From positions 1-41,879 of the forward strand of contig JADZEK010000094.1 of the NCBI GenBank assembly GCA_020850595.1: 41,879 nucleotides of DNA, in the 5' to 3' direction. This document shows, in pieces, positions 24,242 through 32,047 of the stretch (within the stretch, counting starts at the first letter, position 1; the number at the start of each line of letters is the position of its first letter). The notes under the pieces are model-generated. The model had not been told where the DNA came from and did not search any database. It saw only the letters and a program-made list of their open reading frames with translations. Made by a program: the position numbers and the translations under genes. The DNA comes from Anaerolineales bacterium. GTDB taxonomy: Bacteria; Chloroflexota; Anaerolineae; Anaerolineales; UBA6663.

Positions 24242-25252
24242 GTGGAACAGAGACCAAACCCGGGACCCGCCAAGCCGATGGAGCAGGTGCTGTACGAGGT
24301 GAAGAAGGTCATCGTCGGGCAAGACACGCTGCTGGAACGGCTAGTGGTGGCGCTGCTGGCGCGCGGGCACATTTTGGTGGAGGGCGTGCCGGGGCTGGCG
24401 AAGACGATGGCGATCAAGACGCTGGCCGAGGCCATCGGCGGCGAGTTCAAGCGCATTCAGTTCACGCCCGATCTGGTGCCGGCCGACCTGGTGGGCACGC
24501 GCATTTACAACCAGAAGACCGGGGAGTTCAACATCTCGCTGGGGCCGGTGTTCGCCAACCTGCTGCTGGCAGATGAGATCAACCGCGCGCCGGCCAAGGT
24601 GCAGAGCGCCCTATTGGAGGTGATGCAGGAGCGCCAGGTGACGATTGGGCGCAACACGTTTCCGGTGCCGGCGCCGTTCCTGGTGCTGGCGACGCAGAAC
24701 CCGATTGAGACCGAGGGCACTTACCCGCTGCCCGAGGCGCAGGTAGACCGCTTCATGCTCAAGGTGTTGGTGGGCTACCCCTCACCGACGGAGGAGTTTG
24801 TGATCGTCGAGCGCATGACCGGCGCGCCAGCGGCCGTGCAGAAGGTGCTGACGACGCAGCAGTTGAGCGCGCTGCAAACCGAGGCCGACAAGGTGTATGT
24901 GGACCCGGCTATCATGGAATACGCCGTGAAGCTGGTGGGGGCGACGCGCCAGCCGAAGGAGTTCGGCCTGAAGGAACTGGCGCGCTACATCACCTATGGG
25001 GCCAGCCCGCGCGCTTCGATCAACTTGATCCTGGCGGCGCGGGCGCTGGCGTTCGTGCGCGGGCGCAACTACGCGCTGCCGCAAGACGTGCTCGACATGG
25101 CCTACGACGTGATGCGCCACCGTCTGGTGCTCTCGTACGAGGCGCTGTCGGACAACATCAATAGCGATGCGCTGCTCAAGCAGGTCTTGGAGCGCATCCC
25201 GCTGCCAGTGGTGCCGCTGAATGAACAAACGGCCAAGCGCGCCAAAACCTGA
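24242..25252 (+). CDS. MoxR-family AAA+ ATPase
   Basis: 336 aa, GTG start with AAGGAG upstream; an ATG 39 bases further (MEQVLYEV) is a possible alternative. Walker A GVPGLAKT is at 48-55 and Walker B LLLADEIN at 107-113; ATQNPIETEGTYPLPEAQVDRF is the hallmark MoxR stretch. MoxR ATPases act as chaperones that mature protein complexes together with VWA-domain partners. Here the partners are the next three genes. It overlaps the DUF58 gene by 32 bases. Confidence 0.92.
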   Translation: MEQRPNPGPAKPMEQVLYEVKKVIVGQDTLLERLVVALLARGHILVEGVPGLAKTMAIKTLAEAIGGEFKRIQFTPDLVPADLVGTRIYNQKTGEFNISLGPVFANLLLADEINRAPAKVQSALLEVMQERQVTIGRNTFPVPAPFLVLATQNPIETEGTYPLPEAQVDRFMLKVLVGYPSPTEEFVIVERMTGAPAAVQKVLTTQQLSALQTEADKVYVDPAIMEYAVKLVGATRQPKEFGLKELARYITYGASPRASINLILAARALAFVRGRNYALPQDVLDMAYDVMRHRLVLSYEALSDNINSDALLKQVLERIPLPVVPLNEQTAKRAKT

Positions 25253-26180
25253 GGCGGCGGGCACAGGCCCACAGGCACGGGTGACGGCCGCGCCCGACCT
25301 AGGCTCGCCGGAGCGCATTCTGCACCGGCTGGACTGGCAGGTGATCCGCCGGCTGGACGGGCTGCTGCAGGGCGATTATCGCAGCCTGTTTTACGGCTAC
25401 GGCATTGACTTCGCCGACCTGCGCGAGTACCAGCCGGAAGACGACATCCGGTACATTGACTGGAACGTGACGGCGCGGATGAGCGCGCCGTATGTGCGCC
25501 AGTATGTCGAAGACCGCGAGATCACGGCCTGGTTCCTGCTCGACCTAAGCCCCTCGATGGACTTCGGCACGGTGAACAACCTGAAGCGCGCCGTGCTGAT
25601 TGACTTCGTGGCGACCATGGCGCGGCTGCTGACGCGGCACGGCAACCGGGTGGGCGCACTGCTCTACAGCGGCCAGATCGAGCGCACCATCCCGGCCCGC
25701 GGCGGGCGGCTGCAAGTGCTGCGGCTGATCAACGACCTGCTGCGCCAGCCGCGCCGGGCGCGCGCCCCACTGACGGCGCTCGGCCCGCTGCTGGACGCCG
25801 GGCTGCATACGATGAAACAGCGGGCGCTGGTGTTTATCCTCTCGGATTTCATCAGCACGCCGGGCTGGGAGCGTTCGCTGCGGCTGCTGAGCCAACGGCA
25901 CGAGGTGATTGCGGTGCGGCTGTTCGACCCGCGCGAGGTGCAACTGCCCGACATTGGGCCACTGATCCTGGAAGACGCCGAGACCGGCGAGCAGATGTAC
26001 GTGGACACGCACGACGCGCAGTTCCGGCAGCGGTTCTTGGCCGCGGCCCAGCAGCGCGAGGCCGAATTGCTGGCGGCTTTTACGCACGCGGGCACCGAGC
26101 TACTTTCGCTCTCGACCGAGGAGGATTTGGTCAAGGCGATTGTGCGCTTCGCGGCGGTGCGGCGGCAGCGGCGGCGCTAG
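25221..26180 (+). CDS. DUF58 protein with degenerate VWA domain
   Basis: 319 aa. The DUF58 signature YGIDFADLREYQPEDDIRYIDWNVTAR is followed by a VWA-type fold whose MIDAS motif is Asp108-x-Ser110-x-Ser112 (LDLSPSM). There is no membrane segment. In MoxR operons this protein is thought to bind the AAA+ ATPase; its precise role is not settled. The gene overlaps the MoxR gene, and the first VWA membrane protein begins 3 bases after it. Confidence 0.88.
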   Translation: MNKRPSAPKPEAAGTGPQARVTAAPDLGSPERILHRLDWQVIRRLDGLLQGDYRSLFYGYGIDFADLREYQPEDDIRYIDWNVTARMSAPYVRQYVEDREITAWFLLDLSPSMDFGTVNNLKRAVLIDFVATMARLLTRHGNRVGALLYSGQIERTIPARGGRLQVLRLINDLLRQPRRARAPLTALGPLLDAGLHTMKQRALVFILSDFISTPGWERSLRLLSQRHEVIAVRLFDPREVQLPDIGPLILEDAETGEQMYVDTHDAQFRQRFLAAAQQREAELLAAFTHAGTELLSLSTEEDLVKAIVRFAAVRRQRRR

Positions 26181-26183
26181 CTG

Positions 26184-27185
26184 ATGAGTTTCATCTGGCC
26201 GCCGCTGCTGTGGCTGCTGACGCTGGCCCCGCTGGGCGGGCTGGTTTATATGCGGGTGCAGCGCCGGCGCCGGCAGGCCGCGGCCCAATACGGCCAGTTG
26301 GGCCTAGGGCCGACGGCGGCGGCCCAGCGGCTGGGGTGGCGGCGACATCTGCCGGCGGCGCTGTTCCTGGCGGGCCTGACCATGCTGCTGTTCGCGCTGG
26401 CCCGGCCGCAGATGGCCGTGAGCCTGCCGCGGGTGGAGGGCACGGTCATCCTCACGTTTGACGTATCGGGCAGCATGGCCGCGACCGACCTGCAGCCGAC
26501 GCGCATGGAGGCGGCCAAGGCCGCGGCGCGGGCGTTCGTGGAGCGCCAGCCCGCGAACGTGCTGATCGGCGTGGTGGCTTTCAGCGACGGCGGGCTGGCG
26601 GTGCAAGCCCCCACGAACGACACGAACGAGGTGCTGGCGGCCATCGCCCGGCTGACACCGCAACGCGGCACCTCGCTGGCACAGGGGATGCAGGCGGCGC
26701 TAAACACGCTGGCAGCCATGAACGACGAAACGGGGCTGCTGAGCGACGATACGCGCCCCACCCCACTGCCGACGATTGTGCCACCGGGCAGCAACGGCGC
26801 GGCAGCGATCATCCTGCTGACGGACGGCGAGAACAACGTGCCGCCCGACCCGCTGGAGGCGGCCCAGGCGGCGGCCAACGCGGGGGTGCGGGTCTACACG
26901 GTGGGCGTGGGCAGCCCGGCGGGCGTGAACCTGGACCTGGACGGCTTCAGCGTGTTCACCCAGCTTAACGAACCCGTGCTGCAACAAATCGCCCAGGTGA
27001 CCGAGGGGGCGTATTACAACGCGGCCAGCGCCGCCGACCTGGAGAGCATCTACTCCGGGCTAGACCTGCACCTGGTGGTGCGGCCGGAGGATACCGAGCT
27101 TACCGCGCTCTTCGCCGGGTTGGGCGGGCTGGCGCTGCTGGCGGGCGGCGGGCTGTCGCTGGCGTGGTTTGGCCGGATGCCTTAG
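26184..27185 (+). CDS. VWA-domain membrane protein, BatA-like
   Basis: 333 aa. Two N-terminal membrane helices (about 5-22 and 57-75) flank a basic loop. The VWA domain has MIDAS residues Asp93, Ser95 and Ser97 (TFDVSGSM) and LLTDGENN. One C-terminal helix (about 308-326) closes the protein, so the VWA domain is probably extracytoplasmic. Such proteins bind metal and partner proteins and are the usual clients of MoxR. It is part of the protease-MoxR-DUF58-VWA-VWA series. Confidence 0.88.
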   Translation: MSFIWPPLLWLLTLAPLGGLVYMRVQRRRRQAAAQYGQLGLGPTAAAQRLGWRRHLPAALFLAGLTMLLFALARPQMAVSLPRVEGTVILTFDVSGSMAATDLQPTRMEAAKAAARAFVERQPANVLIGVVAFSDGGLAVQAPTNDTNEVLAAIARLTPQRGTSLAQGMQAALNTLAAMNDETGLLSDDTRPTPLPTIVPPGSNGAAAIILLTDGENNVPPDPLEAAQAAANAGVRVYTVGVGSPAGVNLDLDGFSVFTQLNEPVLQQIAQVTEGAYYNAASAADLESIYSGLDLHLVVRPEDTELTALFAGLGGLALLAGGGLSLAWFGRMP

Positions 27186-27218
27186 CGCGGCGGCGCGAAG
27201 GGGTTGGGGAGACGCGGG

Positions 27219-28289
27219 ATGGACTGGCTGTGGCCTGGTTTTCTGCTACTGCTGCTGCTCGTACCGGCGCTGATCGGCGTCTACATCATCATCTTGCGGC
27301 GGCGGCGGCCGGTGGCGGCGCGCTACAGCAGCCTGGCCCTGGTGCGGGCGGCCGCGCCGCGCCCGCGCTGGTGGCGGCGGCACCTGCCCTTCGCGCTGTT
27401 CCTGACGGGCCTGGCCAGCCTGGTGATCGCCATGGGACGGCCGGTGACGGTGGTGAGCGTGCCGGCGGGCAAGACGACCATCATCCTGGCGATTGACGTA
27501 TCGCGCAGCATGTGCGCCACCGATATCGCGCCCAACCGGCTGGAGGCGGCCAAGGCAGCGGCGCTGTCGTTCATCCGGCAGCAGGATCAGAACACGCAGA
27601 TCAGTATCGTGGCGTTCGCCGGGTTCGCGGAGATCGTGCAGACCGCCACGTCTGACCAGGACTTGCTGGCGGCGGCCGTGAAGAGCCTGACCACGGCGCG
27701 GCGCACGGCCATTGGCCAGGCGATCCTCAAGTCTATTGACGCCATCGCCGAGATAGACACGAGCGTGGCGCGCAGCATCCCGTTGTTCTCATCGCAGGAG
27801 CCGCCGATCCCCGTGGCGGCGGGGGCGTATGCGCCCGCCATCATCGTGGTGTTGACCGACGGCGTGAACAACGCGGGCATGGAGCCGCTGGAGGCGGCGC
27901 AGCAGGCGGCGGACCGCGGGTTGCGGGTGTACACCATTGGGTATGGCACGGATGCCGGGTCGGACCCGGACCCGGAGTGCAACCGGGTGGGCGGGGCGAA
28001 CGACCCGTTTGGCGGGGGCGGCGGGTTCTTCGGCGGGGGCGGCGGCTTTGGCGGCGGGTTCAACCGCGGGATTGACCAGGCCACGCTGACGACGGTGGCG
28101 GAGATGACGGGCGGAGAGTATTACGCCGCCAGCAGCGCCGATGAGCTGAACACGGTGTTCGAGCAATTGCCGACGTACCTGATTACGAAGCACGAGACCA
28201 CCGAGGTCAGCGTGGCGTTCACGGCAGTGGGGGCGCTGCTGGCCGGGCTGGCGGTGCTGCTGGCGCTGTATTGGAACCCCCTGCCCTAA
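27219..28289 (+). CDS. VWA-domain membrane protein with Gly-rich insertion, BatA-like
   Basis: 356 aa from ATG 27219, which has GGGGAG upstream; an in-frame TTG at 27204 overlaps that site. The layout matches the preceding VWA gene: helices at about 5-26 and 57-72, MIDAS Asp93/Ser95/Ser97 (AIDVSRSM), VVLTDGVNN and a C-terminal helix. It looks like a tandem duplicate. It differs by a Gly/Phe-rich loop (about 265-288, FGGGGGFFGGGGG) encoded by near-repeats at 28009-28062, and by lone cysteines at 99 and about 252. Function as for the neighbouring VWA protein. Confidence 0.88.
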   Translation: MDWLWPGFLLLLLLVPALIGVYIIILRRRRPVAARYSSLALVRAAAPRPRWWRRHLPFALFLTGLASLVIAMGRPVTVVSVPAGKTTIILAIDVSRSMCATDIAPNRLEAAKAAALSFIRQQDQNTQISIVAFAGFAEIVQTATSDQDLLAAAVKSLTTARRTAIGQAILKSIDAIAEIDTSVARSIPLFSSQEPPIPVAAGAYAPAIIVVLTDGVNNAGMEPLEAAQQAADRGLRVYTIGYGTDAGSDPDPECNRVGGANDPFGGGGGFFGGGGGFGGGFNRGIDQATLTTVAEMTGGEYYAASSADELNTVFEQLPTYLITKHETTEVSVAFTAVGALLAGLAVLLALYWNPLP

Positions 28290-28346
28290 CTCGGCTGGCG
28301 GCCTGGGGCATCCGCCAGGCCAGAGCGAGGGCGGGCGGCGGGCCGC

Positions 28347-28376
28347 TTGACAGCGGAAAACGCCTCGCCTTACAAT
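28347..28376 (+). promoter_or_regulatory. Promoter of the lipoprotein gene
   Basis: A perfect TTGACA (28347-28352), 18-base spacer and TACAAT (28371-28376) lie about 68 bases before the ATG at 28445. This is one of the best promoter matches in the window and separates the lipoprotein from the VWA operon. Confidence 0.65.
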
Positions 28377-28444
28377 CTGGGTCATCTTCCCCCGAATTGT
28401 ACCCCTGAGTTGCGGCGCGAGCAGACAATCTAGAGAGGCCAGGC

Positions 28445-29065
28445 ATGAACCGACTGAGCCAAGCCATCGTCGTGACCGGGATCGCCGTGAGCCTGGGGAT
28501 AACGGTCGCATGCGGTGGGTCAACGTATTCCGAATCCACACAAGAACCTCGCGAGCTCACCGCCATTGCCAACGACCAAAAGACGCAAGACATCATCGCC
28601 ACGACAGCGTGGGCGCCCATCCGCGCGAGTCAGGGGATTACGGCTGAACCGCCCGGCACCCCGACCCCAACAGGGACCGCAACTCCAGCGCCGACGTTTT
28701 CCGGCGATGAAGAGAGCGGCACGCCTGGGGCCACGCGGACTCGGCCGCCGGTGCCCTCAGCCACGCTCATCGCCCCGAATGCGCCGGCCGATGTGCCGGT
28801 GATGGACTCGTTCAGCAACAAACTGGTTGAGGCGGATGCCAACCATCTGATCTACACCACCGACGGGTTCATCGAGAAGTTCCAGCCGTACTTCGACGAG
28901 GTCATGGTGCAGAACGGCTGGGAAGTGGCGCCGGAAGGGTACGAGCAGTCCGGCAACAACCTCCGGCTCGAGTACCGGAAAGAGAACCGGACGGCCGTCA
29001 TGACCATCGAGCCAGCCTCGGAGGCCGAGCGTTGGCAGATCACGGTGACGATCACCGAGCAATAG
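28445..29065 (+). CDS. Hypothetical lipoprotein
   Basis: 206 aa, family not recognised. The N-terminus is a hydrophobic signal ending LGITVAC at Cys23, a plausible though imperfect lipobox, so the protein is probably lipid-anchored and extracytoplasmic. A Pro/Thr-rich low-complexity linker (about 65-115, PGTPTPTGTATPAPT) leads to a small folded C-terminal domain (about 118-206) with aromatic and charged residues and a final beta-rich stretch (AVMTIEPASEAERWQITVTITEQ). It has its own strong promoter. No enzyme motif is visible. Confidence 0.7.
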   Translation: MNRLSQAIVVTGIAVSLGITVACGGSTYSESTQEPRELTAIANDQKTQDIIATTAWAPIRASQGITAEPPGTPTPTGTATPAPTFSGDEESGTPGATRTRPPVPSATLIAPNAPADVPVMDSFSNKLVEADANHLIYTTDGFIEKFQPYFDEVMVQNGWEVAPEGYEQSGNNLRLEYRKENRTAVMTIEPASEAERWQITVTITEQ

Positions 29066-29195
29066 CGGAGCCGCCGGCTTAATCCCCCACATACTGATCG
29101 TCCACTTATCTCGTGATCGGCGCGGCGTGGCCAAGTTCGTGCTGGCGCCATCGTCGCGGGTGTACGGCGACCACAACCCCTTGCCCTAACTTCGC

Positions 29196-30440
29196 TTACT
29201 CGTTGGGCACCAGCGCGCGGATGACGGCCGGGTCCATGACGGGCATCCAGGCGTAGACGTGCGTTGTGCCGAACGGCTCAAAGCCGTAGCGCTCGACCAC
29301 CGCCCGCGACATCGGCCCGGCGTCGAGGGCCACCAGGTTGAAGCCGCGCTGGTGGGCCACCTGTAGGCGCTGGCGCAAGAGCGATGAATAGACGTGCCGG
29401 CCGCGAAACTCCGGCAGGGTGGAGCCGGCCACCAGGTAGCCCATCGTCCCTTGCAGCGAGATGCGAGCGGTGCCGGCGGGCCGGCCGTTGAGGCGCGCCA
29501 GGTAGATAACGTTCTGGCTGCGCCAGTCGTCATCCTGCAGCCGCTCGCGCCAGTGGGCGGCAAACTGGGCGGCGTGTTCCGGCGGCTCGTTGAAGGCCAC
29601 GGTGATGACGTGCATGGCGGCCTGAAAGACCGCTTCGTCCGCGCCGTCTACCAGCACTAACTCCAACTCGGGATTGAAGGGAATATCGCTCAGGTCGGCG
29701 AGCTGGCGGCGCAGCATCTTCTCGTAGCCGCCGGCGCGCACCAGGCCGTGCCGCTCCAGCCGCGCGGGCAGGTCGGCGGGCGTGTCGTAGCGCGTGACCC
29801 ACCACTGAAAGCCGTGGCCCATGGCCCGAAAGCGCTCGACGACGGCCGCGATCCGCGCGTCGGCCTCGGCGTCGGTCCAGCGCGCGCCGCCCGCAAAGCC
29901 GCTGGCCGGGTGCGGGTCATCGCCGAAGCTGAGGTTCAGGCCCAGATCAATGAAATCGCTGCGGCGGTTGCCCAGGCCGTGGGCGCGCGGGTCGTAGGCG
30001 AAGCGCGCCTCCTCAAACAGGCGATGCAGCGCGGGCTCACCCAGGCCGGCGGGGGCGGGCGGCGGGTTGTGCGGGCCGCTGGGCAGCGGCTGGGTGCAGT
30101 ACAGGTCGAGCGTGTGGAGCGCGCCGTCTTGCGCGGTGGCGACGAGCACGCGGTTGTGCTCCACGCAGCGGCCGCCGGACGGGGCATTGACTTGCACGCG
30201 GTACTCCACCACCACGCGCTCGGCATCGGCGGTGACGGTACAGATTTCCAGCGTCGCGCCGGTCTCGGCCCACTGGCCGGCGAGGCAGCCGGCCACGCGC
30301 GCCTGGGGGCGGTGTGTCTCGGATTGCTGCCAGCCCCACAGGCGCAGGCGGGCGTCGGGGTGCAGCAGCGGGGTCAAGGCGGCGTCGCCACGGGCGGTGG
30401 CTTCGACGAGCTGGCGGGCGAGGGCGGCAAGCTCAGTCAT
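29196..30440 (-). CDS. Fusion of SnoaL/NTF2-like domain with GNAT N-acetyltransferase
   Basis: 414 aa. Residues about 1-125 resemble a SnoaL/NTF2-like cone fold (LARQLVEATARGDAALTPLLHPDARL ... TLDLYCTQPL). Residues about 190-245 contain HGFQWWVTRYDTPADLPARLERHGLV, a segment I recognise as preceding many GNAT domains. Residues about 255-400 form the acetyltransferase, with the acetyl-CoA loop near LPEFRGRHVYSSLLRQRL and the C-terminal VVERYGFEPFG. It should acetylate an amine; the SnoaL part may bind the acceptor or help fold the dimer. GGAGA precedes the ATG. It has its own promoter and a leader hairpin. The substrate is unknown. Confidence 0.78.
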   Translation of the reverse strand: MTELAALARQLVEATARGDAALTPLLHPDARLRLWGWQQSETHRPQARVAGCLAGQWAETGATLEICTVTADAERVVVEYRVQVNAPSGGRCVEHNRVLVATAQDGALHTLDLYCTQPLPSGPHNPPPAPAGLGEPALHRLFEEARFAYDPRAHGLGNRRSDFIDLGLNLSFGDDPHPASGFAGGARWTDAEADARIAAVVERFRAMGHGFQWWVTRYDTPADLPARLERHGLVRAGGYEKMLRRQLADLSDIPFNPELELVLVDGADEAVFQAAMHVITVAFNEPPEHAAQFAAHWRERLQDDDWRSQNVIYLARLNGRPAGTARISLQGTMGYLVAGSTLPEFRGRHVYSSLLRQRLQVAHQRGFNLVALDAGPMSRAVVERYGFEPFGTTHVYAWMPVMDPAVIRALVPNE

Positions 30441-30460
30441 CGGGGGTCTCCTGTGACACG

Positions 30461-30492
30461 GCGGGCTAATGAATACTCACAAGGTAGCCCGC
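30461..30492 (-). promoter_or_regulatory. Hairpin in the 5' leader of the SnoaL-GNAT gene
   Basis: GCGGGCTA (30461-30468) and TAGCCCGC (30485-30492) pair perfectly over 8 bp with a 16-base loop. It lies between the predicted -10 box and the ribosome-binding site of the minus-strand gene. No T run follows, so it is not a terminator; an RNA-level control element or a protein-binding inverted repeat are both possible. Confidence 0.5.
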
Positions 30493-30511
30493 TGGTTGAA
30501 GCGGTGCTCCG

Positions 30512-30540
30512 AGCATATGAAACTATTGTTCTAGTGTCAA
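30512..30540 (-). promoter_or_regulatory. Promoter of the SnoaL-GNAT gene
   Basis: Minus strand: TTGACA (30540-30535), 17-base spacer, TATGCT (30517-30512), giving a leader of about 65 bases. Beyond it, CACGAATT is repeated in tandem at 30562-30569 and 30571-30578. Confidence 0.6.
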
Positions 30541-30651
30541 GCGCAGGTTGGAGGCTTCTGCCACGAATTACACGAATTGTGGGCCGAATTGGGTCCGGCG
30601 GATGGGCACGGTCAAGCGCGCATTCCGGCGACCGCGCGTAGGGCAAGAACG

Positions 30652-31785
30652 CTAGTATTCGGCGACGATGCGGGAGCGGAAGCGGGCCTCGTCCCAGACG
30701 GCGCCCCAGCCGGGGCCGTCGGGCGGGGCGATGTGGCCGTCCTCGATCAGCGGGCCGTTGAGCAGGCCCCAAAGCTCGCCTTCCACGCGGTTGCTGTCGG
30801 GGGCGGTGGAGAAGTGCTCGTAGTAGTCGGTGTTGTCTATGCAGCAGCCAAGGTGGGCGTGGAGCAGGCCGCAGAGGCCGCCGCCGCCGTTGAGTTCAAT
30901 GTTGGCGGCGTAGGCTTCGGCGAAGTGGGCCATTTTGAGCACCTGGGTCGTGCCGTGGCGGGCGTTGCCGCGCAGCCGGTCGGTGCCGCCCTGGATAAGC
31001 CACTGGGTGGTCAGGCCCATGTCGTGCATGAGCATTTCGGTGCCCATGACGGGGAGGGTGAGGGCGCGGCACAGGGCCTGGTAGTCGTGCAGGCGCTGTT
31101 CGTGGAACGGCTCTTCGAGCCAGACGAAGTGGAGGTCTTCCATGAGGCGGCCAACTTCGATGGCCTCGCGCAGGTCGTAGGAGCAGACCGGGTCGTTGAG
31201 CAAGGCGTAGTCGTCGCCGACGTGCGCCCGCACCTGGGGGAAGATGTCCTTATCGGCCGCGCCGCCCTTGAAGGAATGAAACTTGTAGGCGCGGACGCCG
31301 TAGCGCAGGCCGGCCTCGATCTGGCGCAGATATTCGGCCAGGTCGCCGTCGTGGTAGGTGAGGTAGACGGGGAAGCGGTCGCGCACGCGGCCGACGAGGG
31401 CGTAGACCGGCAGGTTGGCTGCCTGGCCGAGCAAGTCCCACAGGCAATTATCGAAGTCGCCGAACCAGCCGGGGGTCTGGTAGACCCAGCGCGAGCCTTT
31501 GTGCAGCATCTGGAACAGGTATTCGCGGCGGTGCGGGTCTTGGCCTAGCACCTGGGCGCGCAGGAGGGCGACCTGGGGCGGGGGCATGAGGGTGGTGCAG
31601 CGGGCGACGCGGCCGTCGTCGGTTTCGACCTGGATGAAGTTCTGGCGCGGGGGCCGGCCGCCGGGCACGCGCGTTTGCCTGAACTGCAAGCGCCGCAGGT
31701 TGGGCACGGGGGCGAGCTGGAGGTCGTGGCCGGGAGGCTGCTCCGGCGCTTCGAGCACGAACAGGCGAACGGCGGTGATCTGCAT
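30652..31785 (-). CDS. Enolase-superfamily (mandelate racemase/muconate lactonizing) protein, divergent type
   Basis: 377 aa from MQITAVRLF, which has GGAG upstream; a longer frame starts in the 45-bp repeat array. Likely Mg ligands are Asp in LLNDPVCSYD, Glu in VWLEEPFHE and Glu in VMGTEMLMHD. The lysine motif reads YKFHS (KxH rather than KxK). A late barrel strand reads IELNGGGGL; in relatives I recall a His where the Asn is, so the general-base set may be altered. The capping domain carries an unusual QFRQTRVPGGRPPRQNFIQVETDDG. Activity as dehydratase or epimerase on an acid sugar is inferred. The downstream gap holds a CACGAATT tandem; upstream lies the 45-bp repeat and then a PhyH gene. 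Confidence 0.83.
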   Translation of the reverse strand: MQITAVRLFVLEAPEQPPGHDLQLAPVPNLRRLQFRQTRVPGGRPPRQNFIQVETDDGRVARCTTLMPPPQVALLRAQVLGQDPHRREYLFQMLHKGSRWVYQTPGWFGDFDNCLWDLLGQAANLPVYALVGRVRDRFPVYLTYHDGDLAEYLRQIEAGLRYGVRAYKFHSFKGGAADKDIFPQVRAHVGDDYALLNDPVCSYDLREAIEVGRLMEDLHFVWLEEPFHEQRLHDYQALCRALTLPVMGTEMLMHDMGLTTQWLIQGGTDRLRGNARHGTTQVLKMAHFAEAYAANIELNGGGGLCGLLHAHLGCCIDNTDYYEHFSTAPDSNRVEGELWGLLNGPLIEDGHIAPPDGPGWGAVWDEARFRSRIVAEY

Positions 31786-31808
31786 GGCAAGGCTCCGCGA
31801 GGGGGTTA

Positions 31809-31933
31809 CCCCTTGCAAACTTGACGGTGTGATTGAGACGTTCGAGTGGGTGTCCCCTTACAAGCTTGACGGTGTGATTGGGACATTCGAGTGGGTGTCC
31901 CCTTACAAGCGTGACGGTGTGATTGAGATCGTC
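31809..31933. repeat. 45-bp tandem repeat, about 2.8 copies
   Basis: Copies begin CCCCTTGCAAAC at 31809, CCCCTTACAAGC at 31854 and CCCCTTACAAGC at 31899; the third is cut after about 35 bases. The core is TTGACGGTGTGATTG and the units differ at few bases. Being 45 long, the array keeps an open frame (CKLDGVIETFEWVSP on the plus strand), but no start or codon bias supports a gene. It fills the gap between the PhyH and enolase-superfamily genes. Confidence 0.92.
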
Positions 31934-32047
31934 TAATCCGCTCCCAACTGTTAGCGTGACGTTGGGCGGCAGCCCGGTGAAAGGCGCGGATCAGGCTCGT
32001 TGCTGATGTCCCGGAGATAGTTAGCCGCCGAGTGCTCGCCGGCGGGC

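Noticed and set aside
28296..28321. Hairpins after the second VWA gene (TGGCGG/CCGCCA and GGCCTGG/CCAGGCC)
   Set aside because: The two stems exclude each other and neither is followed by T residues, so I could not call a terminator.
31499..31936. Plus-strand frame ending in repeated CKLDGVIETFEWVSP
   Set aside because: It is antisense to the enolase-superfamily gene. The repeat stays open because its length is divisible by three, not because it codes.
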